A DNA stretch of 62,823 bases from CAYNNP01 sp964398215 (GCA_964398215.1 CAYNNP010000008.1:1-62823), one strand, 5' to 3'; shown: positions 35,617 through 44,853, counted from the first letter of the stretch. Program-made: numbers and translations. Notes: generated from the letters alone by a model not told the origin.

Positions 35617-36624
35617 CTATTCGCCTGAAAAGAGTGCTCTGGAGAAAGTTGCCGCATCGAATTGTGCGATGTCTTCGATTCCTTCTCCCAGCCCAACGAA
35701 TTTGACGGGCAATTGAAACTTTTCACGAATCGGCAGGATAACGCCGCCTTTCGCTGAACCATCAAGTTTTGCAAGAACGATTCCTGTGCAACCAGCGGCA
35801 TCACTGAACCCTTGTGCTTGGCTGATCGCGTTTTGCCCAGCGGTCGAATCCAGCACCAACAGTACTTCGTGTGGCGAGTCTTCGATATTCTTGCCAACAA
35901 CTCGCCGGATTTTATCCAGCTGTTGCATCAGGTTCGTTTGTGTTTGCAATCGGCCAGCGGTATCAATGATCGCAATGTCAGCGTCAATCTCAATGGCTTT
36001 TTCAACTGTCTTGAAGGCAACGCTTGCTGGATCGGATTCTGGTTTGCCGGTTACGATTTCGCAACCGATCCGACCTGCCCAGACCGTTAGTTGCTCGACG
36101 GCAGCTGCGCGAAAAGTATCCCCGGCACCCAAGACTACTTTGTTGCCTTGGCTGGTAAGGAAATATGACAGCTTCCCAATTGATGTCGTCTTGCCACTGC
36201 CATTAACGCCCACGACTAGAATAACGGTAGGCCCCGACTCCGCACGATTCAGTTCAACCGACTCTTGTTCGAGCATGGACTGAGTCTGGTTGGTGATGGT
36301 TTCAAGAACCTCTTCGAAGTCGACTTTGCGGCCTCGCAGCCGTTTACCGACATCATCGCGAATGATTTCCGCGGGACCAGATCCCATGTCAGTGCGTACT
36401 AGCTGCGCGAACAGTTCCCCCAGGAAATCATCGTCTACCAAGCGACCATCAGCTTTGAAGAGGTCACGGATATCGGTGTTCAGTTTTTCGCGAGTCTTTT
36501 GCAGGCCGCTGCGCATCTTGGCGAACAGGCCTGCCTTCTTTGTAGAAGATTCTGGTTGTGCAGATTGCTCGGAAGAGGCCGGCGGATCTGATTCTTTCGC
36601 TTTCTTAGAGCGCCACAGCGCCAT
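35617..36624 (-). CDS. ftsY: Signal recognition particle receptor FtsY
   Basis: GTPase that docks the SRP-ribosome complex at the membrane. From ATG 36624 it is 335 residues: an N-terminal acidic/Ser-rich region (MALWRSKKAKESDPP to about 35), the helical N domain (40-125), then the NG GTPase with G1 GVNGSGKT at 139-146, DTAGR at 221-225, and LAKLDGSAKGG toward the end. The acidic A domain is short, as in many bacteria. A longer frame from 36690 adds an unconserved lead and is not preferred. First gene of the ftsY-miaE pair. Confidence 0.96.
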   Translation of the reverse strand: MALWRSKKAKESDPPASSEQSAQPESSTKKAGLFAKMRSGLQKTREKLNTDIRDLFKADGRLVDDDFLGELFAQLVRTDMGSGPAEIIRDDVGKRLRGRKVDFEEVLETITNQTQSMLEQESVELNRAESGPTVILVVGVNGSGKTTSIGKLSYFLTSQGNKVVLGAGDTFRAAAVEQLTVWAGRIGCEIVTGKPESDPASVAFKTVEKAIEIDADIAIIDTAGRLQTQTNLMQQLDKIRRVVGKNIEDSPHEVLLVLDSTAGQNAISQAQGFSDAAGCTGIVLAKLDGSAKGGVILPIREKFQLPVKFVGLGEGIEDIAQFDAATFSRALFSGE

Positions 36625-36996
36625 GCTAACACCTTTGTTTTGAATCGAAATGCTTGTTGATCGCTCTGATTTTGCGCGATTTGAGGGCACTTCGGAAGTG
36701 CCAATGCGCGGATGCCCATCTGATCGCTATCGGCGGAACAACTGGAACCAGCAGCAGAACTGGTTCTGCAGGGGCTTTCGGACTTACTGAAACGATTGTC
36801 ACACAAGCAATGAGCGGTACGGCGTTTGTCTGAATCAGGGATTGTTTTGCATTGGATTCGCGCATCTTTTAAAAGTAGCCCGATATCACAAACAAGAAAT
36901 GGAACATGTTCTGGATTGATGGTCACCAGCCACGTTCTCCTTTCTCTAAAAATTGGCTGAATGCCCAAGTAAGGATATTTCGGGAGAAAATTAGCA
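36625..36996. other. Region between ftsY and the first porin gene, with hairpin
   Basis: About 370 nt with no gene. It holds a perfect 7-bp stem with a 3-nt loop at 36686-36702 (GGCACTT-CGG-AAGTGCC), in the ftsY leader. Promoters for both divergent genes should lie here; none is placed. The porin gene has GGGAGA about 12 nt before its ATG. Confidence 0.5.
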
Positions 36997-38304
36997 ATGA
37001 AGCTTTCAAAATGGGCAATTGCTGCGGCAATTGCATTTATGGTTCAGTTTGGTGGTCAAGCTAAGGCAGACGACATTAAATTGATGTCGCACTGTACTGC
37101 CTCTAATTGTGATTGCGGTCAACCCGTGTGCGGTTGCGAAAACGCAGGTGGATGTGACTCAGGTTGCAGCACCAAATCACTTTTGGGCGGCTGCCTAAGT
37201 GGTGGGTGCCTAGGTGGCGGCGGGTGCGACTCTGGCTGCGATTCCGGTTGTGATTCACTTGGATGCTTAGGTGGAAGCCTGGGCGATCCGTGGAGCTTGT
37301 TCCCAAGTAACGGCGCACTCAATGTCGGCGGTTGGCTGCAGTTTGGTTATCACGACAGGGCGAACGTTTTGTTCAATAGCCACCCTGACCGTGTTAATCT
37401 GCACCAAGCTTGGCTGTATGCTGAAAAGCAGCTTGATACAAGCAATGGTTTTGATATCGGTGGACGTATCGATTACGTCTACGGTGTGGATGCTCAAAAC
37501 ACTCAGGCATTCGGCATTAGCAATGATCACTGGGACAACGATTGGGACAACGGCATTTACGGCCACGCACTCCCGCAGTTGTACCTTGAAGCTGGATACG
37601 GAGACTGGTCGGTTAAAGCTGGTCACTTCTATACCATCATTGGGTACGAAGTAGTAACAGCGCCCGACAACTTCTTTTACAGTCACGCATACACGTTCAA
37701 TTTCAGTGAGCCGTTCACGCACACAGGTGCTTTGGCAACGTATTCAGCAAGTGATAAACTGGATGTGTATGGCGGATACGTACTGGGTTGGGACAGTGGT
37801 TTCGAGGACAATGGAGACGCATTCCTTGGTGGTGCTTCGTTGGACGTGACCGACAGCTTCAACCTGACTTACGCAGCCTCTGGCGGTGTATTCCGGAACA
37901 ACGTTTTCGATGGAACTCTCAAGGGTTACATGCACTCAATCGTTGGTAACATGCAAGTTAGCGACAACCTGAATTGGGTCATCCAAAGTGATTTGCTGGA
38001 TGTCGAATCCAACGTTGGAATCGTGGAAAACACTGAGACGTTTGGTATCAACAACTACTTGTTCTACACAGTGTCAGATAAACTGGCCTTGGGAACACGT
38101 TTCGAGTGGTACAACGTTGAAGAAGACACCGCTGGTACCGACATCGATATCTACGCGTTGACAACAGGTTTCAACTACCGACCTCACTCCAATATCATCG
38201 TTCGTCCTGAAGTTCGCTGGGACTGGGATGATACCGGATCCGTTACCGAAAACGGTGAGGATCGTCAAACGACCTTTGGTATCGACACGATCTTCACGTT
38301 CTAA
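36997..38304 (+). CDS. Cys-rich-linker OmpL-like porin 1 (BBP2 family)
   Basis: Outer-membrane beta-barrel of the BBP2/OmpL type (DUF1597) that likely lets small solutes through. 435 residues: signal peptide 1-24 (AKA-DD), then a ~70-residue linker rich in Cys and Gly (13 Cys; for example NCDCGQPVCGCENAGGCDSG) followed by the barrel starting near GGWLQFGYHDRANV, with RIDYVYGVDAQNTQAFG and a terminal RWDWDD...FGIDTIFTF. The final aromatic residue is the usual outer-membrane insertion signal. From about 37234 to the stop it is nearly identical at nucleotide level to the second porin (1 mismatch noted in about 1070 nt). A terminator follows at 38363-38394. Confidence 0.9.
   Translation: MKLSKWAIAAAIAFMVQFGGQAKADDIKLMSHCTASNCDCGQPVCGCENAGGCDSGCSTKSLLGGCLSGGCLGGGGCDSGCDSGCDSLGCLGGSLGDPWSLFPSNGALNVGGWLQFGYHDRANVLFNSHPDRVNLHQAWLYAEKQLDTSNGFDIGGRIDYVYGVDAQNTQAFGISNDHWDNDWDNGIYGHALPQLYLEAGYGDWSVKAGHFYTIIGYEVVTAPDNFFYSHAYTFNFSEPFTHTGALATYSASDKLDVYGGYVLGWDSGFEDNGDAFLGGASLDVTDSFNLTYAASGGVFRNNVFDGTLKGYMHSIVGNMQVSDNLNWVIQSDLLDVESNVGIVENTETFGINNYLFYTVSDKLALGTRFEWYNVEEDTAGTDIDIYALTTGFNYRPHSNIIVRPEVRWDWDDTGSVTENGEDRQTTFGIDTIFTF
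37234..38304 (+). repeat. Duplicated porin barrel segment, copy 1
   Basis: About 1070 nt of barrel-coding DNA repeated at 38993-40063 with offset 1759. I found one difference (t at 38280 versus c at 40039, a synonymous change). The match starts inside the Cys-rich linker repeat GGCTGCGATTCCGGTTGTG and ends at the stop codon. The sequences on both sides differ, so only the barrel was copied or converted. Confidence 0.9.
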
Positions 38305-38692
38305 AAAAACGATAGATAATCCCGCTAGCTGTTATCGGCAAGCGGATTACAAAAATCAGGAGCCGATCGCGCCTAAAGGTGCGATCGGTTTTTTCATGCG
38401 CGCTGTCCTGCTCGTCATAACCCGGTCGATCAGCTCAATCGCTTTCAGCGAAATGATCCTGCTAATACGGGGCGCCCCTACGATAGACACCAATACCGCA
38501 GCACATACCACTGGAATCCCAACTTAAGTAACAATCTGTACTTCTGGCAAAAAAGTTCTTAGCAGTCTCAGGCGTTCCGATAGGAATGATGAACAGATGC
38601 GGAATACTGAGGTTCATCGTGTTAACCAATTGAACCAGCCTGGCGGTCATATTCCTCACAAAACTAAATACGTCTAATGAACGGTGAGTGAG
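38305..38692. other. Region between porins 1 and 2 with terminator
   Basis: The only structure seen is the terminator after porin 1. The remaining 290 nt hold the porin 2 promoter, not placed. No gene. Confidence 0.5.
38363..38394 (+). terminator. Intrinsic terminator of porin 1
   Basis: Stem CCGATCGC...GCGATCGG around a loop GCCTAAAGGT, followed by TTTTTT. It lies 59 nt after the stop codon. Well-formed. Confidence 0.85.
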
Positions 38693-40063
38693 ATGAAATC
38701 GAGAATCTTTCTGTTGGTGGCACTCGTCGCCTTGGCAAACGCAAAACTATCCGCCGACGGTTTTAGGCTCGGCTTGGCTGATTGTGACGGTTGTGGCGAA
38801 TGCACAAAATGTGACTCCGTGCCCAGTGGTTGCAAGATCGGTAGTTTGATTGGCGGTAGCTGTGATGCGATTGGTTGTTCGACTTGCGGAAGTTGCAGCT
38901 CAAGTGATGGCTGCATCGGCTGCGGTTCTAGCGGTTGTGATTCAGTTGGTGGGTGCATAAGCTGCGATGCTAGCGGTTGCGATTCAATGATCGGCTGCGA
39001 TTCCGGTTGTGATTCACTTGGATGCTTAGGTGGAAGCCTGGGCGATCCGTGGAGCTTGTTCCCAAGTAACGGCGCACTCAATGTCGGCGGTTGGCTGCAG
39101 TTTGGTTATCACGACAGGGCGAACGTTTTGTTCAATAGCCACCCTGACCGTGTTAATCTGCACCAAGCTTGGCTGTATGCTGAAAAGCAGCTTGATACAA
39201 GCAATGGTTTTGATATCGGTGGACGTATCGATTACGTCTACGGTGTGGATGCTCAAAACACTCAGGCATTCGGCATTAGCAATGATCACTGGGACAACGA
39301 TTGGGACAACGGCATTTACGGCCACGCACTCCCGCAGTTGTACCTTGAAGCTGGATACGGAGACTGGTCGGTTAAAGCTGGTCACTTCTATACCATCATT
39401 GGGTACGAAGTAGTAACAGCGCCCGACAACTTCTTTTACAGTCACGCATACACGTTCAATTTCAGTGAGCCGTTCACGCACACAGGTGCTTTGGCAACGT
39501 ATTCAGCAAGTGATAAACTGGATGTGTATGGCGGATACGTACTGGGTTGGGACAGTGGTTTCGAGGACAATGGAGACGCATTCCTTGGTGGTGCTTCGTT
39601 GGACGTGACCGACAGCTTCAACCTGACTTACGCAGCCTCTGGCGGTGTATTCCGGAACAACGTTTTCGATGGAACTCTCAAGGGTTACATGCACTCAATC
39701 GTTGGTAACATGCAAGTTAGCGACAACCTGAATTGGGTCATCCAAAGTGATTTGCTGGATGTCGAATCCAACGTTGGAATCGTGGAAAACACTGAGACGT
39801 TTGGTATCAACAACTACTTGTTCTACACAGTGTCAGATAAACTGGCCTTGGGAACACGTTTCGAGTGGTACAACGTTGAAGAAGACACCGCTGGTACCGA
39901 CATCGATATCTACGCGTTGACAACAGGTTTCAACTACCGACCTCACTCCAATATCATCGTTCGTCCTGAAGTTCGCTGGGACTGGGATGATACCGGATCC
40001 GTTACCGAAAACGGTGAGGATCGTCAAACGACCTTTGGCATCGACACGATCTTCACGTTCTAA
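38693..40063 (+). CDS. Cys-rich-linker OmpL-like porin 2 (BBP2 family)
   Basis: 456 residues from ATG 38693, with signal peptide MKSRIFLLVALVALANA-KLSA. Its linker is longer and richer in Cys than in porin 1 (18 Cys; for example CDGCGECTKCDSVPSGCKIG and CSTCGSCSSSDGCIGCGSSG) and quite different in sequence until the CDSGCDSLGC join, after which the barrel is identical to porin 1. GTG 38684 is three codons upstream and possible, but ATG gives the better signal peptide. Gene arrangement indicates a very recent duplication or gene conversion limited to the barrel. A terminator follows. The Cys-rich part may cross-link by disulfides to other envelope proteins, which is inference. Confidence 0.9.
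   Translation: MKSRIFLLVALVALANAKLSADGFRLGLADCDGCGECTKCDSVPSGCKIGSLIGGSCDAIGCSTCGSCSSSDGCIGCGSSGCDSVGGCISCDASGCDSMIGCDSGCDSLGCLGGSLGDPWSLFPSNGALNVGGWLQFGYHDRANVLFNSHPDRVNLHQAWLYAEKQLDTSNGFDIGGRIDYVYGVDAQNTQAFGISNDHWDNDWDNGIYGHALPQLYLEAGYGDWSVKAGHFYTIIGYEVVTAPDNFFYSHAYTFNFSEPFTHTGALATYSASDKLDVYGGYVLGWDSGFEDNGDAFLGGASLDVTDSFNLTYAASGGVFRNNVFDGTLKGYMHSIVGNMQVSDNLNWVIQSDLLDVESNVGIVENTETFGINNYLFYTVSDKLALGTRFEWYNVEEDTAGTDIDIYALTTGFNYRPHSNIIVRPEVRWDWDDTGSVTENGEDRQTTFGIDTIFTF
38993..40063 (+). repeat. Duplicated porin barrel segment, copy 2
   Basis: Partner of the copy at 37234-38304. See that entry for the extent and the single substitution. Confidence 0.9.
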
Positions 40064-40450
40064 AGAACGCGAGATCCAATACAAAACTCTGTTTAGCGCT
40101 AACCCAGTCATCAATTTGATGCCTGGGTTTTTTGCTGCGATGTGGTCAATCCGTTTTGATAGCACTGCATTCACGTCCGAAAGATGCTGCAATCGATACA
40201 GCTTCACAAAACGAGCTGCAATTCGGGAATTCGCAAGGCGCAATTATTCTGTTCATGTTGAGTTTGCCGATTATTCCAGTCGATAGGGCAAACCGATAGC
40301 CAAGGTCTCAAGAATCGAATGTGGTTTTTGTCTCCATCTCCGCTGCTAACACGCGGTAACCCGCAGCTATCAGTTCAACATTTACACGACTGACTTTCAG
40401 CATGGAGAAGCTGACTGTTGTGTCATGACTTTAGTGATGGATCTCAATCG
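40064..40450. other. Region between porins 2 and 3 with terminator
   Basis: Holds the terminator at 40101-40132. No gene. The 320 nt before ATG 40451 presumably include the promoter and leader of porin 3. Confidence 0.5.
40101..40132 (+). terminator. Intrinsic terminator of porin 2
   Basis: Stem AACCCAG / CTGGGTT with an inner CATCAA/TTGATG stem, ending in a short T tract (TTTTTT). It starts 38 nt past the porin 2 stop. Confidence 0.8.
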
Positions 40451-42762
40451 ATGAGACAACAAGTTATTGCATTGGCGTTTATGCTTGGATTCTGCACAGC
40501 GGCAAGTGCACAGCAGGCTACGTATCACGTTACGGATCTGACACCTCAGCGAAACGTGGCACTTGTTAATCACTGCTCCGCATGCAATTCTGCGGTCTGC
40601 GGCTGCGAGGCTCGGCCAGCGAAACCGACCTGCGGATGCGGTGCTCCAACTGGAGGCTGTGGATGTGCAGCGGCTCCGGCTCCTGCACCGGCGCCCGTGA
40701 TGGCTGCACCGGCATGCGGATGCGGCGGTGGCCCCGTCTGTGGATGCGAAGCGGCACCACCTGCCCAGCCGACTTACCACGCTGAACCCACTTGCGGTTG
40801 CGGAAGCACCAGTTGTGGTGGCGGTCTCTCATGCAAGTTGTTATCCCGTCAACCAGAACCGACCTGCGGATGCGGTGCTCCAGCTGGAGGCTGTGGATGT
40901 GCAGCGGCTCCNNNNNNNNNNNNNNNNNNNNNNNNNNNNNNNNNNNNNNNNNNNNNNNNNNNNNNNNNNNNNNNNNNNNNNNNNNNNNNNNNNNNNNNNN
41001 NNNNNNNNNNNAACCGACCTGCGGATGCGGTGCTCCAGCTGGAGGCTGTGGATGTGCAGCGGCTCCGGCTCCTGCACCGGCGCCCATGATGGCTGCACCG
41101 GCATGCGGATGTGGTAGTGCAGCCGTCTGCGGATGCGAAGCGGCACCACCTGCCCAGCCGACTTACCGCGCTGAACCTACTTGCGGATGCGGTGCTCCAG
41201 CTGGAGGCTGTGGATGTGCAGCGGCTCCTGCTCCTGCACCAGCACCCATGATGGCTGCACCAGCATGCGGATGTGGTGGTGGAGCCGTCTGTGGATGTGA
41301 AGCGGCGCCTCCTGCCCAGCCGACTTACCGGGCTGAACCTACTTGCGGCTGCGGAAGCACCAGTTGTGGTGGCGGTCTCTCATGCAAGTTGTTCTCCCGT
41401 CAGCCAGAACCAACGTGTGGTTGTGGAGGCGGTGGGTGCGACGGTGGTTGTGCCAGTTACGTTCCAGCACAGAATCCAAGTTTTGCTTCGTCTACTGGAG
41501 GCGGATGTCGGCTTGGGTTGAGCGGCCTTTTTGCGAAGAACACATCTGCGTCATGTGGATGCGAAGGCTGTGCCAGTGCTCCAATGCAACCAAGTTGTGG
41601 ATGTGGTGAGCCAACATGTGGCGTTGCAGGTGGACCTTCAGGATGTGCGTTGACAGGCAAAGATCCGTTCACGCTGTTTGGCAAGGATTCTAGTGGGATC
41701 TCCATTGGCGGCTGGATTTCTGCCGGATATCACAACAAGGCACTTCCATTATTCAATGCTCACCCTGACCGCTTCAATGTTCACCAAGCGTGGGTTTACG
41801 CAGAGAAAGTTGCCGACGGATCCAACGGATTTGGATTGGGCGGCCGTATCGACTACGTATACGGTGTTGATGCTCAAGATACTCAGGCCTTTGGCATCGA
41901 CGACGACCATTGGGACAACGACTGGGACAACGGGATCTACGGCCACGCGATACCTCAACTGTATGTCGAAGCAGCCTATGGAAACGCATCTATCAAAGTT
42001 GGCCATTTCTACACGGTGCTTGGCTGGGAAGTTGTTGGTGCACCTGACAACTTCTTTTACAGCCACGCGTACACGTTCAATAACAGTGAGCCGTTCACGC
42101 ACACAGGTACGCTGACCACAATCACCCCAAACGACAAATTGACTTTGTACGGTGGCTACGTATTGGGCTGGGACAGTGGCTTTGCAGACAACGGCGATGC
42201 GTTTCTTGGTGGTGTTTCATATGGGTTGGGTGAAAACATCAACTTGACGTACGCAACCAGCATCGGAACATTTGCTGAAGACAACACGGGAGTCCTGGAA
42301 GAAGGTTACATGCACTCGATCGTGGCTGACGTGACCTTGACTGACAAATTGCAGTATGTCTTTCAGAGCGACCTGCTGGATTCAGAGGATGCTGCTGGGC
42401 TGGCCGTTCGCGACACGTTCGGAATCAACAACTACTTGATCTACAACATGAACGAAAAAGTGTCTGTTGGTACTCGGATCGAGTGGTGGCAAGTAAGCTT
42501 GGACAGCCAAGGATTCTATGGAGACGTTGCCAATCCAGCTGCGATTTCCAGCGCGGCATCGAATCTTGGCGACTTTGATGTTGCCGCACTGACGCTAGGA
42601 ATGAACTACCGAGTCTGTTCGCACTTCACGCTGCGGCCTGAAATCAGATGGGACTGGGTTGATGCCGATCTGAGTCAACTGAATGCTGCGGACACAACGA
42701 TCTTAGAAAATAACGACGATCGGCAAACTACATTCGGCTTTGACGCGATCGTTACCTTCTAG
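40451..42762 (+). CDS. Cys/Pro repeat OmpL-like porin 3 (interrupted by assembly gap)
   Basis: Third BBP2-type porin. From ATG 40451 a signal peptide (MRQQVIALAFMLGFCTAASA-QQ) leads to a very long repeat region built from a 54-residue unit (PTCGCGAPAGGCGCAAAPAP...) and a 24-residue unit (PTCGCGSTSCGGGLSCKLLS...). After these come other CGCG segments, then the barrel (GGWISAGYHNKALPLF ... RWDWVDADLS ... FGFDAIVTF). A 100-N gap (40912-41011) breaks the repeats, and the frame before and after it differs, so the gene is split only by the assembly. A true gap of 107 nt (or 107 plus a multiple of 162 or 72) would restore the frame. The barrel is about 60-70% like those of porins 1 and 2, judged by eye. 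Confidence 0.85.
40625..41409 (+). repeat. 162-nt and 72-nt coding repeats in porin 3
   Basis: 162-nt units begin at 40625, 40859 (cut by the gap), 41014 and 41176; 72-nt units begin at 40787 and 41338. The order is thus long, short, long (broken by Ns), long, long, short. The long units are almost the same in sequence, including the two flanking the gap, which explains why the assembler failed there. Confidence 0.9.
40912..41011. other. Assembly gap of 100 Ns
   Basis: Exactly 100 N, the usual placeholder for a gap of unknown length. Fifty-odd identical bases flank it on each side (CCGACCTGCGGATGCGGTGC...), so this is a collapsed repeat. The reading frame is preserved if the true length is 2 mod 3. 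Confidence 0.98.
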
Positions 42763-42802
42763 CAGTTTTCCAAATCGGCAGACCTAGATGCTCGGGTGGG
42801 TA

Positions 42803-43774
42803 TCATTTGGACAGCATGTTTCGATACATGCTGATTCCGGCAGGGCCCACCAGGACAACAAAGATGCCTGGGAAGATAAAGATAACCAACGGAAAGATCA
42901 TCTTTACAGCGGTCTTGGCAGCTTTTTCTTCGGCGATTTGACGACGTTTGGTCCGCATCGAATCACTCTGTACGCGAAGTGCAGTTGCGATACTGGAACC
43001 AAACTTGTCAGCTTGGATCAAAATCGATGCAAGCTGCTTGAGGTCATCAACACCACTTCGGTAACCAAGCGCGGACAAAACTTCAGACTTGGTTCTACCG
43101 AACTGAAGTTGTTGGTTCGCGATTCCGAATTCTTCACCAATTTCCTTGTGGCTCTTATCCATCTCTTCTGCCACTTTCCGAAGCGCTTGATCCATACCAA
43201 GACCCGCTTCTACACAAACAACCATCAGGTCAAGTGCATCGGGCAAACCCAGAAAGATCTTTTCGCGCCGTCGTTTGGCGAGGTGGTCGAGCAACATTTT
43301 CGGCAGCATGTATCCAACACCACCGCCAATCGCCAACTTGATCATCATCGACTGAGAGAAACCGTCAGCGATGACGCCAAACAGCCCACCACATATCAAG
43401 CCGAAGACTGCAACGCCAAGTTGTAGCATCTTGAAAATCATGGGAGCCGTTTCACGTCGAAAACCAGCGTTCATCATGGTTTCGCGCAGCTTGCCCATCT
43501 CTTTTTCGTTGTTGCCAACTTTGTCTTTCAACGGCGCTGCGGCGCGCTCAAGAGCTTGCGCAATCTTGTCGTTTTTCGACTTTTGCTCTTTCTGACTCTC
43601 GATTGCGCTGGATGATGAGCGTTGTCGAAGTGTGTCCAGTCGAGCTTCGGCGCGATTGTCATCGCCACTTACTCGACCAATCGTCACCCAAGCGACTGCT
43701 GTTACCGCGACGAAAATCGCAATGGTAGTCAGAATGGTTGGGCTGAGAGTGATAAATAGGATTGGCAGTGTCAT
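42803..43774 (-). CDS. tadC: Tad/type II secretion F-family membrane protein, TadC-type
   Basis: Inner-membrane platform protein of a Tad pilus/secretion apparatus. 323 residues from ATG 43774: an N-terminal hydrophobic helix (LSPTILTTIAIFVAVTAV), the soluble GspF-type domain with LPDALDLMVVCVEAGLGMDQA and EFGIANQQLQFG, and C-terminal helices (VIFIFPGIFVVLVGPAGISM). An upstream-frame extension to 43909 would overlap the TadB gene and carries no signal, so it is rejected. It is the third gene of tadA-tadB-tadC, with a 65-nt gap from tadB. It converges on porin 3 (40 nt apart). Confidence 0.9.
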   Translation of the reverse strand: MTLPILFITLSPTILTTIAIFVAVTAVAWVTIGRVSGDDNRAEARLDTLRQRSSSSAIESQKEQKSKNDKIAQALERAAAPLKDKVGNNEKEMGKLRETMMNAGFRRETAPMIFKMLQLGVAVFGLICGGLFGVIADGFSQSMMIKLAIGGGVGYMLPKMLLDHLAKRRREKIFLGLPDALDLMVVCVEAGLGMDQALRKVAEEMDKSHKEIGEEFGIANQQLQFGRTKSEVLSALGYRSGVDDLKQLASILIQADKFGSSIATALRVQSDSMRTKRRQIAEEKAAKTAVKMIFPLVIFIFPGIFVVLVGPAGISMYRNMLSK

Positions 43775-43839
43775 GATCTTCGTTTCAAGTGATGGATGAT
43801 CGTTGTGTAGTGGGGGACCGTTTTTGGGAACGGAATTGC

Positions 43840-44817
43840 TTAGACCTTGATCGTGATAATTTTCTTGATCATGACGGCTCCCATTAGCTGTGTTACCAAT
43901 GCAAGGCACAGCATGTAGCGACCGATTTCGTCAGTGAATAGCATCATGACGTAGTCGTAATTGAGCTTCAGCATGACCAGGAACAAAACGGGAGGTAGTG
44001 CAAGCAGTACTGCACCACTCATCCGGCCTTCACCGGTAAGAGCTTGGATTTGTCCAAGGATTTGCAGACGTTCGCGAACTAGGTGGCCGATTTTGTCCAA
44101 GATTTCGGCCAAGTCACCACCAGTCTGTCGCTGTAGAACAACTGCGGTCGCAAAGAATCGAAGGTCCATGTTTGGAATTCGGTTGGACATTTCTTCGACG
44201 GCTTCATCAAGCGGAATGCCGAAGTTTTGTTCCTCGAATGCTCGAGCGAACTCAACCGCTAGTGGTTCTTCCATCTCCGAAGCGACCAAGCCGAATCCAG
44301 CGTTCAACGAGTGCCCAGCGCGAAGCGACCGGCCCAGCAACTCAAGTGCTTCAGGAATCTGTTGGCCAAACTTCGAGAGCCGTCGTCTGCGTTTGACGAA
44401 TAGCCAACCCAAGGGCAGCAATACGAAAAAGAGACCGACGATTGGAGCCAACAAGATCGGCACCGGGGAAACGACACAAAGAGCCGCACCGCCACCAAAA
44501 AACGCCAAGCAGATTGCCCAAAACTGGGATGCCGGCATTTTTACTCCAGCCTGATACAGGTATTCGGAGATCCCTGGCAAGCTCCGCAGGATTGAACCAA
44601 TGACGCCAGAGGCATCCTCGAATCCACCTTGCGTCAACAGAGAACCTTCATCAGCCTTGCCGGTTCCTCCGGCTTGCCGACGTCGACGAGTTGCCATTTC
44701 CTGCAAGCGGTCTTCGGTTGCATTCGAATCGCTGCCAGGCATTAGCGTGGCTGCTCCGAACGCAACTATCGAGGCGACAAAGATGCCGACCGCGACGATA
44801 ATCATCGTTGTGCTCAT
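43840..44817 (-). CDS. tadB: Tad/type II secretion F-family membrane protein, TadB-type
   Basis: 325 residues with an N-terminal helix (MIIVAVGIFVASIVAFGAAT), a charged region (RLQEMATRRRRQAGGTGKAD), a hydrophobic pair (FWAICLAFFGGGAALC...), then the GspF-type soluble domain with PEALELLGRSLRAGHSLNAG and ERLQILGQIQALTGEGRMSG, and final helices. The pairing and order with tadA upstream and tadC downstream identify it as TadB. Spacing to tadA is 36 nt. Start ATG 44817. Confidence 0.9.
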   Translation of the reverse strand: MSTTMIIVAVGIFVASIVAFGAATLMPGSDSNATEDRLQEMATRRRRQAGGTGKADEGSLLTQGGFEDASGVIGSILRSLPGISEYLYQAGVKMPASQFWAICLAFFGGGAALCVVSPVPILLAPIVGLFFVLLPLGWLFVKRRRRLSKFGQQIPEALELLGRSLRAGHSLNAGFGLVASEMEEPLAVEFARAFEEQNFGIPLDEAVEEMSNRIPNMDLRFFATAVVLQRQTGGDLAEILDKIGHLVRERLQILGQIQALTGEGRMSGAVLLALPPVLFLVMLKLNYDYVMMLFTDEIGRYMLCLALVTQLMGAVMIKKIITIKV

Positions 44818-44853
44818 TTTCGTTTACTTTTCAAATTGATGTTGGGTTGATCT

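Noticed and set aside
37267..37722. Minus-strand frame of 151 codons inside porin 1 (also at 39026-39481)
   Set aside because: It is an antisense shadow of the barrel sequence, appearing in both copies because the copies are identical.
40792..42762. Porin 3 as a separate 656-residue gene, or a frameshifted pseudogene
   Set aside because: The frame change happens at the 100-N gap, which is of arbitrary length. Both sides carry the same repeat units, so it is one gene.
42803..43909. Longer TadC reading frame starting at 43909
   Set aside because: It would overlap tadB by 70 nt and add a polar region ahead of the first membrane helix. ATG 43774 fits better.
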